From Sutterella sp. (GTDB lineage Bacteria > Pseudomonadota > Gammaproteobacteria > Burkholderiales > Burkholderiaceae_F), in assembly GCA_019418605.1 (NCBI GenBank), contig DYBN01000027.1:1-64000 (forward strand): 64,000 bases of DNA, given 5' to 3'. Positions 26,702 to 34,646 of this stretch are shown in pieces. Positions within the stretch are counted from its first letter, which is position 1. Every line of letters begins with the position of its first letter. A program made the position numbers and the translations under genes. Below the pieces are notes generated by a model that worked only from the letters and a program-made list of their open reading frames with translations, did not search any database and was not told the origin of the DNA.

Positions 26702-27136
26702 ATGCGTTTGAATACCATCAAGCCCAATGAAGGCGCCAAGCGCCCGGCGCACCGCGTCGGCCGCGGCGTCGGCTCCGGCTGGGGCAAGACCGCCGGCCGC
26801 GGCCACAAGGGTCAGAAGTCCCGCGCGGGCGGCTTCCACAAAGTCGGCTTCGAGGGCGGCCAGATGCCGCTGCACCGCCGTCTGCCCAAGCGCGGCTTTA
26901 CGTCTCTGACGCGCCGCTTCGTCGAAGTGGTTCGTCTCAATGATCTTGAAGCGATGCCCGTGGACGTCGTCGACCTGGCCACCCTCAAGGAGGCCGGCGT
27001 CGTGTCGATCCTCGCGCAGGACGCCCGCGTGATCCTCTCCGGGAAGATCACTCGCAAGGTGACCGTTCGCGGTCTGGGCGTCACCAAGGGTGCCAAGGCT
27101 GCCATTGAAGCGGCCGGCGGCACTGTCGAGGCCTGA
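26702..27136 (+). CDS. rplO: 50S ribosomal protein L15
   Basis: The start is set at the ATG of MRLNTIKPNEGAKRPAHR, the standard L15 N-terminus, preceded by AGGAAGGA; an upstream in-frame ATG would add nine residues without family support. The resulting 144 residues equal E. coli L15. The Gly/Arg-rich N-terminal arm (RGVGSGWGKTAGRGHKG) penetrates 23S rRNA. Confidence 0.97.
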   Translation: MRLNTIKPNEGAKRPAHRVGRGVGSGWGKTAGRGHKGQKSRAGGFHKVGFEGGQMPLHRRLPKRGFTSLTRRFVEVVRLNDLEAMPVDVVDLATLKEAGVVSILAQDARVILSGKITRKVTVRGLGVTKGAKAAIEAAGGTVEA

Positions 27137-27174
27137 TTTTTTCCAGGTCTAACCAACGCTTTAAGGACACAGAC

Positions 27175-28500
27175 GTGGCGACCAGCCCCAGCAAGAAACC
27201 GACGGGTTGGGCGAAGTACGGCGACCTCAAGGGCCGCCTGATCTTCCTCCTGCTCGCGCTCGTGGTGTACCGCATCGGCGCGCACGTGCCGGTGCCCGGC
27301 ATCGATCCCGACATGCTCCGGCAGCTCTTCAACGAGCAGCAGGGCGGCATTCTCGGGCTGTTCAACATGTTCTCCGGCGGGGCGCTCTCGCGCTTCTCCG
27401 TGTTTGCGCTCGGCATCATGCCGTACATTTCGGCGTCGATTATCTTTCAGATGCTCTCGTACGTGCTGCCGAGCCTTGAAGCGTTGCGTAAGGAAGGCAA
27501 TGCCGGCCGACGCAAGATCACCCAGTACACGCGCTACGGCACGCTCGCGCTGGGCTTCTTTCAGGCCGTCGGCATTGCCGTCGCACTCGAAACCCAAGCC
27601 GGTCTGGTCATCAATCCGGGCTACATGTTCCGCTTCACCTGCGCCGTGAGCCTGGTGACGGGCACCATGTTCCTGATGTGGCTCGGCGAACAGATCACCG
27701 AGCGTGGTCTGGGCAACGGCATCTCGATCATCATCTTCGCGGGCATCGTGGCGGGCCTGCCCAACGCCGCAAGCGGCTTGTTCCAGCTTGTGAGCACGGG
27801 CGCCATTTCGCCTTTGGCCGCGATCTTCGTGATCGCCGTCGTCGTGCTCGTGACGGCCTTCGTCGTGTTCATCGAACGCGGCCAGAGGCGCATCACGGTG
27901 AACTACGCGCGCCGGCAGATCGGCAACAAGATCTACGGCGGACAGGCTTCCTACCTGCCGCTCAAGATGAACATGTCGGGCGTCATTCCCCCGATCTTTG
28001 CGTCGTCTTTGATCCTGTTTCCGGCCACGCTTGCCGGTTGGTTTACGAGCGGCGACTCCACGCGCTGGATCCGCGACCTGGCTGCGGCCCTGAGCCCCGG
28101 CCAGCCGCTGTACACGCTTCTTTACGCCGCGTTGATTATTTTCTTTGCCTTCTTCTACACGGCATTGGTGTTCAATCCCAAGGAGACGGCCGAGAATTTG
28201 AAAAAGAGTGGTGCGTTCGTGCCGGGCATCCGTCCGGGCGAGCAGACGGCCCGCTACATCGACAAGGTGCTCGTGCGCCTGACGCTGGGCGGTGCGGCCT
28301 ATCTGACGTTCGTGTGCCTTGTGCCCGAATTCCTGAATCTGCGCTTTAACGTCCCGTTTTACTTCGGCGGCACCTCGCTGCTGATCGTGGTCGTTGTGAC
28401 GATGGACTTCATGAATCAGGTGCAGGCCTACATGATGTCGCACCAGTATGAGAATCTGCTCAAGAAGACCAACTTCAAGGGCTTTGGCTCGGGGCTTTGA
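27175..28500 (+). CDS. secY: Preprotein translocase subunit SecY
   Basis: The 441-residue membrane protein starts at a GTG (GTGGCGACCAGC) after AAGGAC. Ten hydrophobic segments are visible, with the plug region near SGGALSRFSVFALGIMPYIS and the cytoplasmic ribosome-docking loops ERGQRRITVNYARRQ and FNPKETAENLKKSG. It forms the Sec channel with SecE and SecG, which the many signal-peptide proteins in this window would need. It closes the spc operon. Confidence 0.98.
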   Translation: MATSPSKKPTGWAKYGDLKGRLIFLLLALVVYRIGAHVPVPGIDPDMLRQLFNEQQGGILGLFNMFSGGALSRFSVFALGIMPYISASIIFQMLSYVLPSLEALRKEGNAGRRKITQYTRYGTLALGFFQAVGIAVALETQAGLVINPGYMFRFTCAVSLVTGTMFLMWLGEQITERGLGNGISIIIFAGIVAGLPNAASGLFQLVSTGAISPLAAIFVIAVVVLVTAFVVFIERGQRRITVNYARRQIGNKIYGGQASYLPLKMNMSGVIPPIFASSLILFPATLAGWFTSGDSTRWIRDLAAALSPGQPLYTLLYAALIIFFAFFYTALVFNPKETAENLKKSGAFVPGIRPGEQTARYIDKVLVRLTLGGAAYLTFVCLVPEFLNLRFNVPFYFGGTSLLIVVVVTMDFMNQVQAYMMSHQYENLLKKTNFKGFGSGL

Positions 28501-28848
28501 TTTTTTCAGGGCCGCCCTGCCGCAAACTTCGGGTGCCTTAATTGCTCGTGCGGCGGCTTCCTGCTCTCAACCAGAAGCAGGGAGCGCTGCTGCACACAGG
28601 GCGCACGGACAGTGAAAAACACCCGCGGGGGCCGCAAAGCCGCAAGATCATGCGGCGGCCCCTTCGGTCTTTCTCAAGGGCTTGTGTTTGAAGAAGGTGC
28701 ACTACGCCTTTTTTGTGTAAATGCAACACCCTTTGAGGCTTGTTTTTTTGGAAAAAACGGTTAAAATTCCGTCCTTTCCCCGTGTTGGCACTCTTTTTTA
28801 AGACGTCCGCGTCCGGTTTTTCAAAGGACGGCGGACTGGAGATGAACA
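28501..28848 (+). other. secY-rpmJ spacer without infA
   Basis: This 348-nt gap contains no gene. Many betaproteobacteria carry infA here, but no IF-1-like frame is found on either strand. A hairpin GGGGCCGC/GCGGCCCC at 28628-28662 may weakly terminate spc transcription; it is followed by TTCGGTCTTTCT rather than a clean T-run. A promoter for the alpha operon may be TTGTTT (28740-28745), 16 bp, TAAAAT (28762-28767). Confidence 0.5.
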
Positions 28849-28962
28849 ATGAAGGTTAACGCTTCGGTCAAAAAAATGTGCCGCAAGTGCAAGATCATTA
28901 AGCGCAAAGGCGTTGTGCGCGTGATCTGCGAAGACCCGCGTCACAAGCAGCGTCAAGGCTAA
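28849..28962 (+). CDS. rpmJ: 50S ribosomal protein L36
   Basis: The 37-residue protein begins MKVNASVKKMCRKCKIIKRK with the rest ending HKQRQG. Three Cys and one His (CRKC, C, H) form the zinc site, so this is the zinc-binding paralogue. A GGAGA site lies six bases before the ATG. It opens the alpha operon, 14 nt before rpsM. Length is the canonical 37-38 residues. Confidence 0.97.
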   Translation: MKVNASVKKMCRKCKIIKRKGVVRVICEDPRHKQRQG

Positions 28963-28976
28963 TGAGGTAAAAACAA

Positions 28977-29342
28977 ATGGCTCGTATTGCCGGTATCAAC
29001 ATTCCGCCGAATCAGCACGCCGTGATCGGCCTGACTGCCATCTACGGCATCGGTCGTCCCCGCGCGAAGGAGATTTTGGACTCCTGCGGCATCGAATATT
29101 CCAAGAAGGTCAAGGATCTGACGGATGCGGAGCTCGAGAAGATCCGTGACGCGGTCAGCAAGTACACCGTTGAAGGCGACCTGCGCCGCGAAGTTCAGCT
29201 CTCGATCAAGCGCTTGATCGACCTGGGCACCTACCGCGGCTTCCGTCACCGCCGCGGCCTGCCCGTCCGCGGTCAGCGCACCCGCACCAACGCCCGCACC
29301 CGCAAGGGCCCGCGCAAGGCCGGTGTGGCGCTCAAGAAGTAA
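28977..29342 (+). CDS. rpsM: 30S ribosomal protein S13
   Basis: The 121-residue protein starts MARIAGINIPPNQH and ends in the basic tail GQRTRTNARTRKGPRKA that contacts P-site tRNA. Length is canonical. In E. coli, S4 represses the alpha operon at the rpsM start; the 14-nt gap here leaves little room for the same pseudoknot unless it includes rpmJ. Confidence 0.98.
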   Translation: MARIAGINIPPNQHAVIGLTAIYGIGRPRAKEILDSCGIEYSKKVKDLTDAELEKIRDAVSKYTVEGDLRREVQLSIKRLIDLGTYRGFRHRRGLPVRGQRTRTNARTRKGPRKAGVALKK

Positions 29343-29361
29343 CTTACTCTGAAGGATTACC

Positions 29362-29760
29362 ATGGCTCCCAAATCTCAGCAGGCCGCTCGCGCCCGCAAG
29401 AAGGTGAAGAAGGTTGTGACCGAAGGCATCGCCCACGTGCATGCTTCGTTCAACAACACGATCATCACCATCACCGACCGCCAGGGCAATGCCGTCGCCG
29501 CTTCCTCGGCCGGCGCCCAGGGCTTCAAGGGCTCCCGCAAGTCCACGCCGTTCGCCGCGCAGGTCGCTGCCGAACACGCGGGCAAGATCGCTCTTGAGTA
29601 CGGTTTGAAGAACGTCGAAGTGCGCATCATGGGGCCCGGCCCCGGTCGTGAATCGAGCGTGCGCGCGCTCAATGCCCTCGGCATTCGCGTCACGAGCATT
29701 CAGGACGTCACGCCGATCCCGCACAACGGTGTTCGTCCCTCCAAGCGCCGTCGCGTGTAA
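29362..29760 (+). CDS. rpsK: 30S ribosomal protein S11
   Basis: The 132-residue protein has GIAHVHASFNNTIITITD and the C-terminal VTPIPHNGVRPSKRRRV, hallmarks of S11, which lies at the platform near the mRNA exit. Length is canonical. It is followed by a 103-nt spacer with an inverted repeat. Confidence 0.98.
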   Translation: MAPKSQQAARARKKVKKVVTEGIAHVHASFNNTIITITDRQGNAVAASSAGAQGFKGSRKSTPFAAQVAAEHAGKIALEYGLKNVEVRIMGPGPGRESSVRALNALGIRVTSIQDVTPIPHNGVRPSKRRRV

Positions 29761-29781
29761 TTGAAGAAATTTTGAAATTCG

Positions 29782-29845
29782 TATCCTGCGTTTGCGATGC
29801 AAATATCGTCAATCGCGAACTCAATGCGGTTCCGTCCGCAGGATA
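29782..29845 (+). promoter_or_regulatory. Long-range stem in the rpsD leader, candidate S4 autoregulatory element
   Basis: A perfect 9-bp inverted repeat, TATCCTGCG at 29782-29790 and CGCAGGATA at 29837-29845, encloses 46 nt that contain a smaller TTTGC/GCAAA hairpin. The 3' arm ends just before the rpsD ribosome site (GAAGAGG). The arrangement fits control of rpsD translation, possibly by S4 itself; that is inference. Confidence 0.5.
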
Positions 29846-29863
29846 GAAGAGGTAACAAATAAA

Positions 29864-30490
29864 ATGGCACGATATCTCGGTCCCAAGTTGAAGCTCTCGC
29901 GCCGCGAGGGTTCCGACCTCAATCTGAAGAGCGCCCGCCGTTCGTTCGACTCCAAGGTCAAGAACGCCGGCGTCAAGCCCGGCCAGCACGGCAAGACCTC
30001 GGGCGCGCGTCTCTCCGACTACGGTACGCAGCTGCGTGAAAAGCAGAAGATCAAGCGTATCTACGGCGTTCTCGAACGCCAGTTCCGCCGCTACTATGCA
30101 GAAGCGAGCCGCCGCACGGGCAATACGGGTGAAATCATGCTCGCCCTGCTTGAAAGCCGCCTTGACAACGTCGTCTACCGCATGGGCTTTGGCTCGACGC
30201 GCGCCGAAGCGCGTCAGCTCGTGAGCCACTGCGCTATTCTCGTCAACGGCAAGAAGTGCAACATCCCGTCCTACAACGTGAAGGCCGGGGACGTCATCTC
30301 CGTTCGCGAGTCCGCCAAGAAGCAGACCCGCATCATTGAAGCGCTCGACCTCGCGGGCCAGAACGGCTTCCCCGCCTGGGTGAGCGTCGACGCCAAGAAG
30401 ATGGAAGGCACGTTCAAGAACGCGCCCGCCCGCGATGAAATCACGGGCGACATCAACGAGGCGCTCGTCGTCGAGTACTACTCGCGTTAA
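29864..30490 (+). CDS. rpsD: 30S ribosomal protein S4
   Basis: The start is the ATG of MARYLGPKLKLSRREG, the usual S4 N-terminus, after GAAGAGG; upstream in-frame codons have no family support. The 208 residues include the S4 RNA-binding domain (LESRLDNVVYRMGFGSTRAE). S4 is a primary 16S binder and the alpha operon repressor in E. coli. The Cys-type zinc motif is absent. Confidence 0.98.
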   Translation: MARYLGPKLKLSRREGSDLNLKSARRSFDSKVKNAGVKPGQHGKTSGARLSDYGTQLREKQKIKRIYGVLERQFRRYYAEASRRTGNTGEIMLALLESRLDNVVYRMGFGSTRAEARQLVSHCAILVNGKKCNIPSYNVKAGDVISVRESAKKQTRIIEALDLAGQNGFPAWVSVDAKKMEGTFKNAPARDEITGDINEALVVEYYSR

Positions 30491-30703
30491 TCTGGTTGAC
30501 GGCGCACGCCGCCGCGCTCCTCTTTGTAGTGCAGGGAGAAGCCGGAGGCAGCGCCCGAGAAGAACTTTTTTCAGCGTCCGGCCCTTTTCGGGGTGTCGGG
30601 CGCGTCGGCGTTTTTGCCGCCGGCATTTTTCCCCGAAGATTTTCCCACCCTTCAGCCTTATCGGTGTAACGAGCCGAGGGTATTGAAAAAGGAAATTTCA
30701 CAC
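30491..30703 (+). promoter_or_regulatory. Long rpsD-rpoA spacer with terminator-like hairpins
   Basis: The 213-nt spacer contains CCGGCCC...GGGTGTCGGG and CGGCGTTTTTGCCG (about 30581-30619), the latter followed by ATTTTT. These look like attenuators that could lower rpoA expression relative to the ribosomal genes. No promoter with good spacing was recognised. Confidence 0.35.
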
Positions 30704-31699
30704 ATGGCTAACACGACGCTCTTGAAGCCGACGACGGTCGAAGCCGTCATCGACGAAAAGAACCCCAATCTCGCCGTCATCACGCTCGAGCCCTTTGAAC
30801 GCGGCTACGGCCACACGCTCGGCAATGCGCTGCGCCGCATTCTGCTGTCCTCGATGGTGGGCTATGCGCCGACCGAGGCAACCATCGTCGGCGTGGTGCA
30901 CGAATACTCCCAGATCGACGGCGTCATCGAAGACGTGGTCGACATTCTTCTCAATCTCAAGGGCGTGATCTTCAAGCTCGAGGGCGGGCGCGAGGACGTG
31001 ATGCTGCGCCTCACGAAGGCCGGCACGGGCCCCGTGACGGCCGGCGACTTTGAGCTTCCGCACGACGTCTCGATTCTCAACCCGGACCATGTCATCGCCA
31101 ACCTCTCGGGCGGCAAGCTCGACATGCAGGTGCGCGTTGAGACCGGCCGCGGCTATCAGCCCGGCGACATGCGCGCCTTCCGCGACGACTACAGCAAGCA
31201 GACCATCGGCCGCATCATCATGGATGCGAGCTTCTCGCCCGTGCGCCGCGTCGCCTACGCCGTGTCGGCCGCCCGCGTTGCGCAGCGCACCGACCTCGAC
31301 AAGCTCGAGATGACCATTGAGACCAACGGCGTCATCAGCCCCGAGGACGCGCTCAAGAAGGCCGTGCACATTCTGCAGGACCAGCTCTCGATCTTCGGTT
31401 CGATCAAGACCGAGGCCGAAGCCGATCAGCAGGTGCAGGAAGACGTGCCGCCGCCTCTGGATCCGATCCTGATGCGTCCGGTCGACGACCTCGAGCTCAC
31501 GGTTCGCAGCGCCAACTGCCTGAAGGCGGAAAACATCTACTACATCGGCGATCTGATCCAGCGCACGGAAAACGAGTTGCTCAAGACCCCGAACCTCGGC
31601 CGCAAGTCCTTAAACGAAATCAAGGAAGTGCTCGCCGCTCACGGTCTGACGCTCGGCATGCGGTTGGAGAACTGGCCGCCCGCCACGCTCGAACACTAA
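30704..31699 (+). CDS. rpoA: RNA polymerase subunit alpha
   Basis: The 331-residue protein starts MANTTLLKPTTVEAV; an upstream in-frame start is possible but not supported by family length. The N-terminal dimerisation domain (residues about 1-230) includes ERGYGHTLGNALRR. The C-terminal domain with TVRSANCLKAENIYYIGDL carries the Arg that contacts UP elements and activators and ends in GMRLENWPP. Length and ends match proteobacterial alpha. Confidence 0.98.
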   Translation: MANTTLLKPTTVEAVIDEKNPNLAVITLEPFERGYGHTLGNALRRILLSSMVGYAPTEATIVGVVHEYSQIDGVIEDVVDILLNLKGVIFKLEGGREDVMLRLTKAGTGPVTAGDFELPHDVSILNPDHVIANLSGGKLDMQVRVETGRGYQPGDMRAFRDDYSKQTIGRIIMDASFSPVRRVAYAVSAARVAQRTDLDKLEMTIETNGVISPEDALKKAVHILQDQLSIFGSIKTEAEADQQVQEDVPPPLDPILMRPVDDLELTVRSANCLKAENIYYIGDLIQRTENELLKTPNLGRKSLNEIKEVLAAHGLTLGMRLENWPPATLEH

Positions 31700-31850
31700 A
31701 TCGGACGTCCGTTTTCGAGACTTTCGTTTTTTCAAGCCCGTTTTTTTCGGATTCGGCCGCCTGCACTGCCTGCGGGTGGTGTAGAATCCCGGGCTCTCAT
31801 CTTCCCGATTAAACCCGCCCGCCGGCATTGTCCGGATAGAAGAGTTGGGA

Positions 31851-31880
31851 GACCGCACGGGGGCAGCCCCGTGCCAGGTC
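31851..31880 (+). promoter_or_regulatory. Strong hairpin in the rplQ leader
   Basis: GACC-GCACGGGG-GCAG-CCCCGTGC-CA-GGTC forms an 8-bp perfect stem with a tetraloop, extended by GACC/GGTC. It stands 27 nt before the rplQ start and is followed six bases later by TTTTT. It could be an attenuator or an L17-responsive site. A weak TAGAAT -10 lies upstream at 31782-31787. Confidence 0.5.
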
Positions 31881-31907
31881 AAAGACTTTTTAAAGGAATC
31901 AATAAAA

Positions 31908-32309
31908 ATGCGTCATCGTTCTGGTCTTCGCAAGCTCAACCGCACCTCCGCTCACCGTCTTGCCATGCTTCGCAACATGATGAATTCTCTCATCGAGCAC
32001 GAAGCCATCAAGACGACCCTTCCCAAGGCCAAGGAGCTGCGCCGCGTCGTTGAGCCCATGATCACTCTCGCCAAGACCGACTCGGTCGCCAACCGCCGTC
32101 TGGCCTTCAACCGCCTGCGCAACCGCGAGATGGTCACCAAGCTCTTTAACGTGCTTGGCCCCCGCTTTGCCAACCGCAACGGCGGCTACACCCGCATCCT
32201 CAAGATGGGCTATCGCGTGGGCGACAACGCTCCCATGGCCTACATGGAGCTCGTGGAACGCGCCGAGGTTGCGGAAGAGGTTCCCGCTGAGGAAGCCAAG
32301 GCCGAATAA
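31908..32309 (+). CDS. rplQ: 50S ribosomal protein L17
   Basis: The start is the ATG of MRHRSGLRKLNRTSAHRLAM, the standard L17 N-terminus, after AAAGGA. The 133-residue protein ends with a short acidic tail (EEVPAEEAKAE). It closes the alpha operon and is followed by two hairpins, the second a clear terminator. Confidence 0.98.
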   Translation: MRHRSGLRKLNRTSAHRLAMLRNMMNSLIEHEAIKTTLPKAKELRRVVEPMITLAKTDSVANRRLAFNRLRNREMVTKLFNVLGPRFANRNGGYTRILKMGYRVGDNAPMAYMELVERAEVAEEVPAEEAKAE

Positions 32310-32363
32310 GCAGGTTTTGCATTTTTTCGGGGCGCTCGCCCCGAAATCAGACCTTTTTGGCTG

Positions 32364-32405
32364 CGCCGGCAGTCTCCTTTCTGGAGGCGCCGGCGTTTTT
32401 CTTTT
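32364..32405 (+). terminator. Rho-independent terminator after rplQ
   Basis: CGCCGGC (32364-32370) pairs with GCCGGCG (32389-32395), with an inner CTCC/GGAG stem, followed by TTTTTCTTTT. A second hairpin, TTTCGGGGCG/CGCCCCGAAA, lies just upstream at about 32324-32345. Together they close the alpha operon. The remaining sequence to 32661 holds only a possible TACAAT -10 at 32514-32519 for the next gene. Confidence 0.85.
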
Positions 32406-32661
32406 GTCCTCGGGGTTTTCCTTTTCCGCGGGTCGATGCGCTGCTTTGCCGCACCGCGCTCTCCATGCGCTCTCCGTGCGTTTTTCGTGCCTGCCGGCGC
32501 TGCGGCGCCCGTCTACAATCGTCAATGTCCCGCATCGGCCTGGCAGTTGACCGATGCAAGGGATGTGCAGACGTTGTGCATGCTGCAAACTGAGGCGCGG
32601 TGCGTGGTGCCGCATCGCCGCAGGAGCCCTTTTGCAGTTCAGGCAAACCAATGGAGTCAAC

Positions 32662-34455
32662 ATGATTTTTCGCAATCTCGTTGCCGCGGCCGTGATCGGC
32701 GCTTTTGCCGCAACGGCCTCGGCCGCCTTAAAGGACGGAACGTACGAGGCCCGCGTGGTCGGACACAACGCGCCGATGACGGTAAGCGTCACGATCAAGG
32801 CGGGCAAAATCTCGGCCATCTCTACGAAGGACCTCGAGTCCTTCGGCGTGGGCAAGACGGCTTTAAAGGAAAAGGCCTCCGAGATCATCAGCCGCCAGTC
32901 GCTTGGCATTGACGCGATGTCGGGCGCGACGATTTCTAGTTTTGCGCTCTTGGGCGGCGTTCAAGAGTGTCTCAAAGCTGCGGGCGCCACCGAGGCCGAC
33001 CTTGAGAAGTGGACCAAGAAGGTTGTGAAGTACCCGACCGAGCCTCTTGTCGTCACGGGCGACGTGGCGATCATCGGAGGCGGCGGCACGGGGCTTGCGG
33101 CTGCCGTCTCGGCGCTTGAAAACGGCGCGGAGAAGGTCGTCATCATCGAAAAGCTGGGCTACCTCGGCGGCTCGACCAATGTTTCGGGCGGGGCGCTGAA
33201 CGCCGTCGACGACAAGCGCCAGAAGGCCCAGGGCATCAAGGACAGCATCCCGCAGTTTTATGAGGCGACAATGAAGGGCGGGCACAACGTGGGCGACCCG
33301 GCCCTTGTGCACTACCTCACGGACAACGCCTACAAGACGGTCGAGTGGATGGAGTCGCTCGGCGTCGTGTTTCGCGATCAGATCGGCGCGGCCACGGGGT
33401 CGCTGGGGCAGCGCAGTCACTACGGCGTCAAGCCTGCGGGCAATGCCTACACCTCGGTCTTTGAAGACGTTCTGAAAACAAAGTACAAGGACCGCGTCGT
33501 CTTTCTGATGGAGTGCCCGGCCGAGGCCATTCTCACGGACGCCTCGGGCAAGGTGACGGGCGTGAAGGCCGTGCGCCACGGCCAGCCCGTGACGGTCAAG
33601 GCCGACAGCGTCGTGCTCGCCACGGGGGGCTTCGGCGCCAACGTCAAGTTCCGCCAGGAGGTCAACACCGGCGTCTGGAAGGAAGTGGTGCTCGACGAGC
33701 GCATCGGCACGACCAACATCAACAAGGCCGCGCAGGGCGACGGCCTCGTGATGGCCCGCAAGGCGGGCGCGCAGTTAATCGGCCTCTCCGACATTCAGCT
33801 GCATCCCAACGGCACGCCCGGCACGGGGCTGATGCAGGACATTGCGACCTCCGGGCGCAACCGCATCTTCGTCAATTTAAACGGCGAGCGGTTTGTCAAT
33901 GAGGGCGCAGCGCGCGACACGCTCTGCAAGGCGATCTTCAAGCAGCCCGAAGGCACGTACTGGCTTGTGATGAACAAGCTGCGCTATCCCGACGAGAACA
34001 AGCCCGACAAGATGGGCGTCACCATGAAGGACATGCTCGCGCTCGGGCGCGTCAAGCGCGGCGAGACGCTCGACGACCTTGCCAAGGCGATCAACGTGCC
34101 GGCCGACAACCTCAAGGCCGCCGTGGCCGAGTACAACAAGGCCGCTTCGCACCAGGTCGAAAAGGACAAGTTTGGCTTTGCCGCCACCAACACCGACGAT
34201 GCGCCGATGACCGAAGGACCCTGGTACGCCTGCCGCAAGGTGCCGACCGTGCATCACACGATGGGCGGCGTGAAGATCAACACCAAGGCTGAAGTGATCG
34301 GCACCAGCGGCAAGCCCGTGGAGGGCCTCTTTGCCGCCGGCGAAGTGACGGGCGGCATCCACGGCGCCAACCGCCTGGGCGGCAACGCCATTGCCGACGT
34401 CTATACCTTCGGGCGGCTTGCGGGCGCAAGCGCCGCGAAGTTCGCGCAGAAGTAG
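32662..34455 (+). CDS. Exported FMN/FAD flavoprotein reductase (fumarate/urocanate reductase family)
   Basis: The 597-residue protein starts at an ATG after GGAG and has a Sec signal peptide (residues 1-21). Residues 23-105 are an FMN-binding domain with DAMSGAT at 84-90; the Thr is the type of residue to which ApbE attaches FMN covalently. From residue about 128 an FAD-binding domain follows (GGGGTGLAAAVSALE). Active-site elements of flavocytochrome c fumarate reductase are visible: HPN, NEGAARD with the proton-relay Arg, VHHTMGGV and GANRLGGNA. No haem motif is present, so electrons must come from another carrier. Substrate could be fumarate, urocanate, a cinnamate or another enoate. Confidence 0.88.
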   Translation: MIFRNLVAAAVIGAFAATASAALKDGTYEARVVGHNAPMTVSVTIKAGKISAISTKDLESFGVGKTALKEKASEIISRQSLGIDAMSGATISSFALLGGVQECLKAAGATEADLEKWTKKVVKYPTEPLVVTGDVAIIGGGGTGLAAAVSALENGAEKVVIIEKLGYLGGSTNVSGGALNAVDDKRQKAQGIKDSIPQFYEATMKGGHNVGDPALVHYLTDNAYKTVEWMESLGVVFRDQIGAATGSLGQRSHYGVKPAGNAYTSVFEDVLKTKYKDRVVFLMECPAEAILTDASGKVTGVKAVRHGQPVTVKADSVVLATGGFGANVKFRQEVNTGVWKEVVLDERIGTTNINKAAQGDGLVMARKAGAQLIGLSDIQLHPNGTPGTGLMQDIATSGRNRIFVNLNGERFVNEGAARDTLCKAIFKQPEGTYWLVMNKLRYPDENKPDKMGVTMKDMLALGRVKRGETLDDLAKAINVPADNLKAAVAEYNKAASHQVEKDKFGFAATNTDDAPMTEGPWYACRKVPTVHHTMGGVKINTKAEVIGTSGKPVEGLFAAGEVTGGIHGANRLGGNAIADVYTFGRLAGASAAKFAQK

Positions 34456-34463
34456 CCCTTGTT

Positions 34464-34499
34464 TTGAAAAGTTCCGTGCGCTTCGCACGGGCTTTTCAA
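34464..34499. terminator. Long-stem hairpin after the flavoprotein gene
   Basis: TTGAAAAGTTCCGTGCG pairs with CGCACGGGCTTTTCAA through about 15 bp with one bulge. The stem begins 8 bp after the stop codon. It lacks a separate T-run but includes TTTT in the arm. Confidence 0.65.
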
Positions 34500-34560
34500 G
34501 CAAACGCTAAGCGGCGCATCGAAGGCTTTTGACGCCCTCAATGCGCCCCTTTTTCGAAAG

Positions 34561-34612
34561 CCCCTTGAGAGTCCCTTGCGAGTCCCTTGCCGGGCGCTCT
34601 CAAGGGGTTTTT
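34561..34612. terminator. Terminator with duplicated loop, between converging genes
   Basis: CCCCTTGAGAG (34561-34571) pairs perfectly with CTCTCAAGGGG (34597-34607), followed by TTTTT. The loop holds two exact copies of GAGTCCCTTGC in tandem (34569-34590), which looks like a recent slippage duplication. Confidence 0.85.
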
Positions 34613-34646
34613 GCCGCGGAGCTCCCCTGACGGAAATCCGGTGCGG

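Noticed and set aside
28501..28848. Search for infA in the secY-rpmJ gap
   Set aside because: No frame on either strand shows the IF-1 OB-fold sequence.
28842..28859. Five-codon ORF overlapping the rpmJ start
   Set aside because: It shares the rpmJ ribosome site with poorer spacing and is most simply explained by chance.
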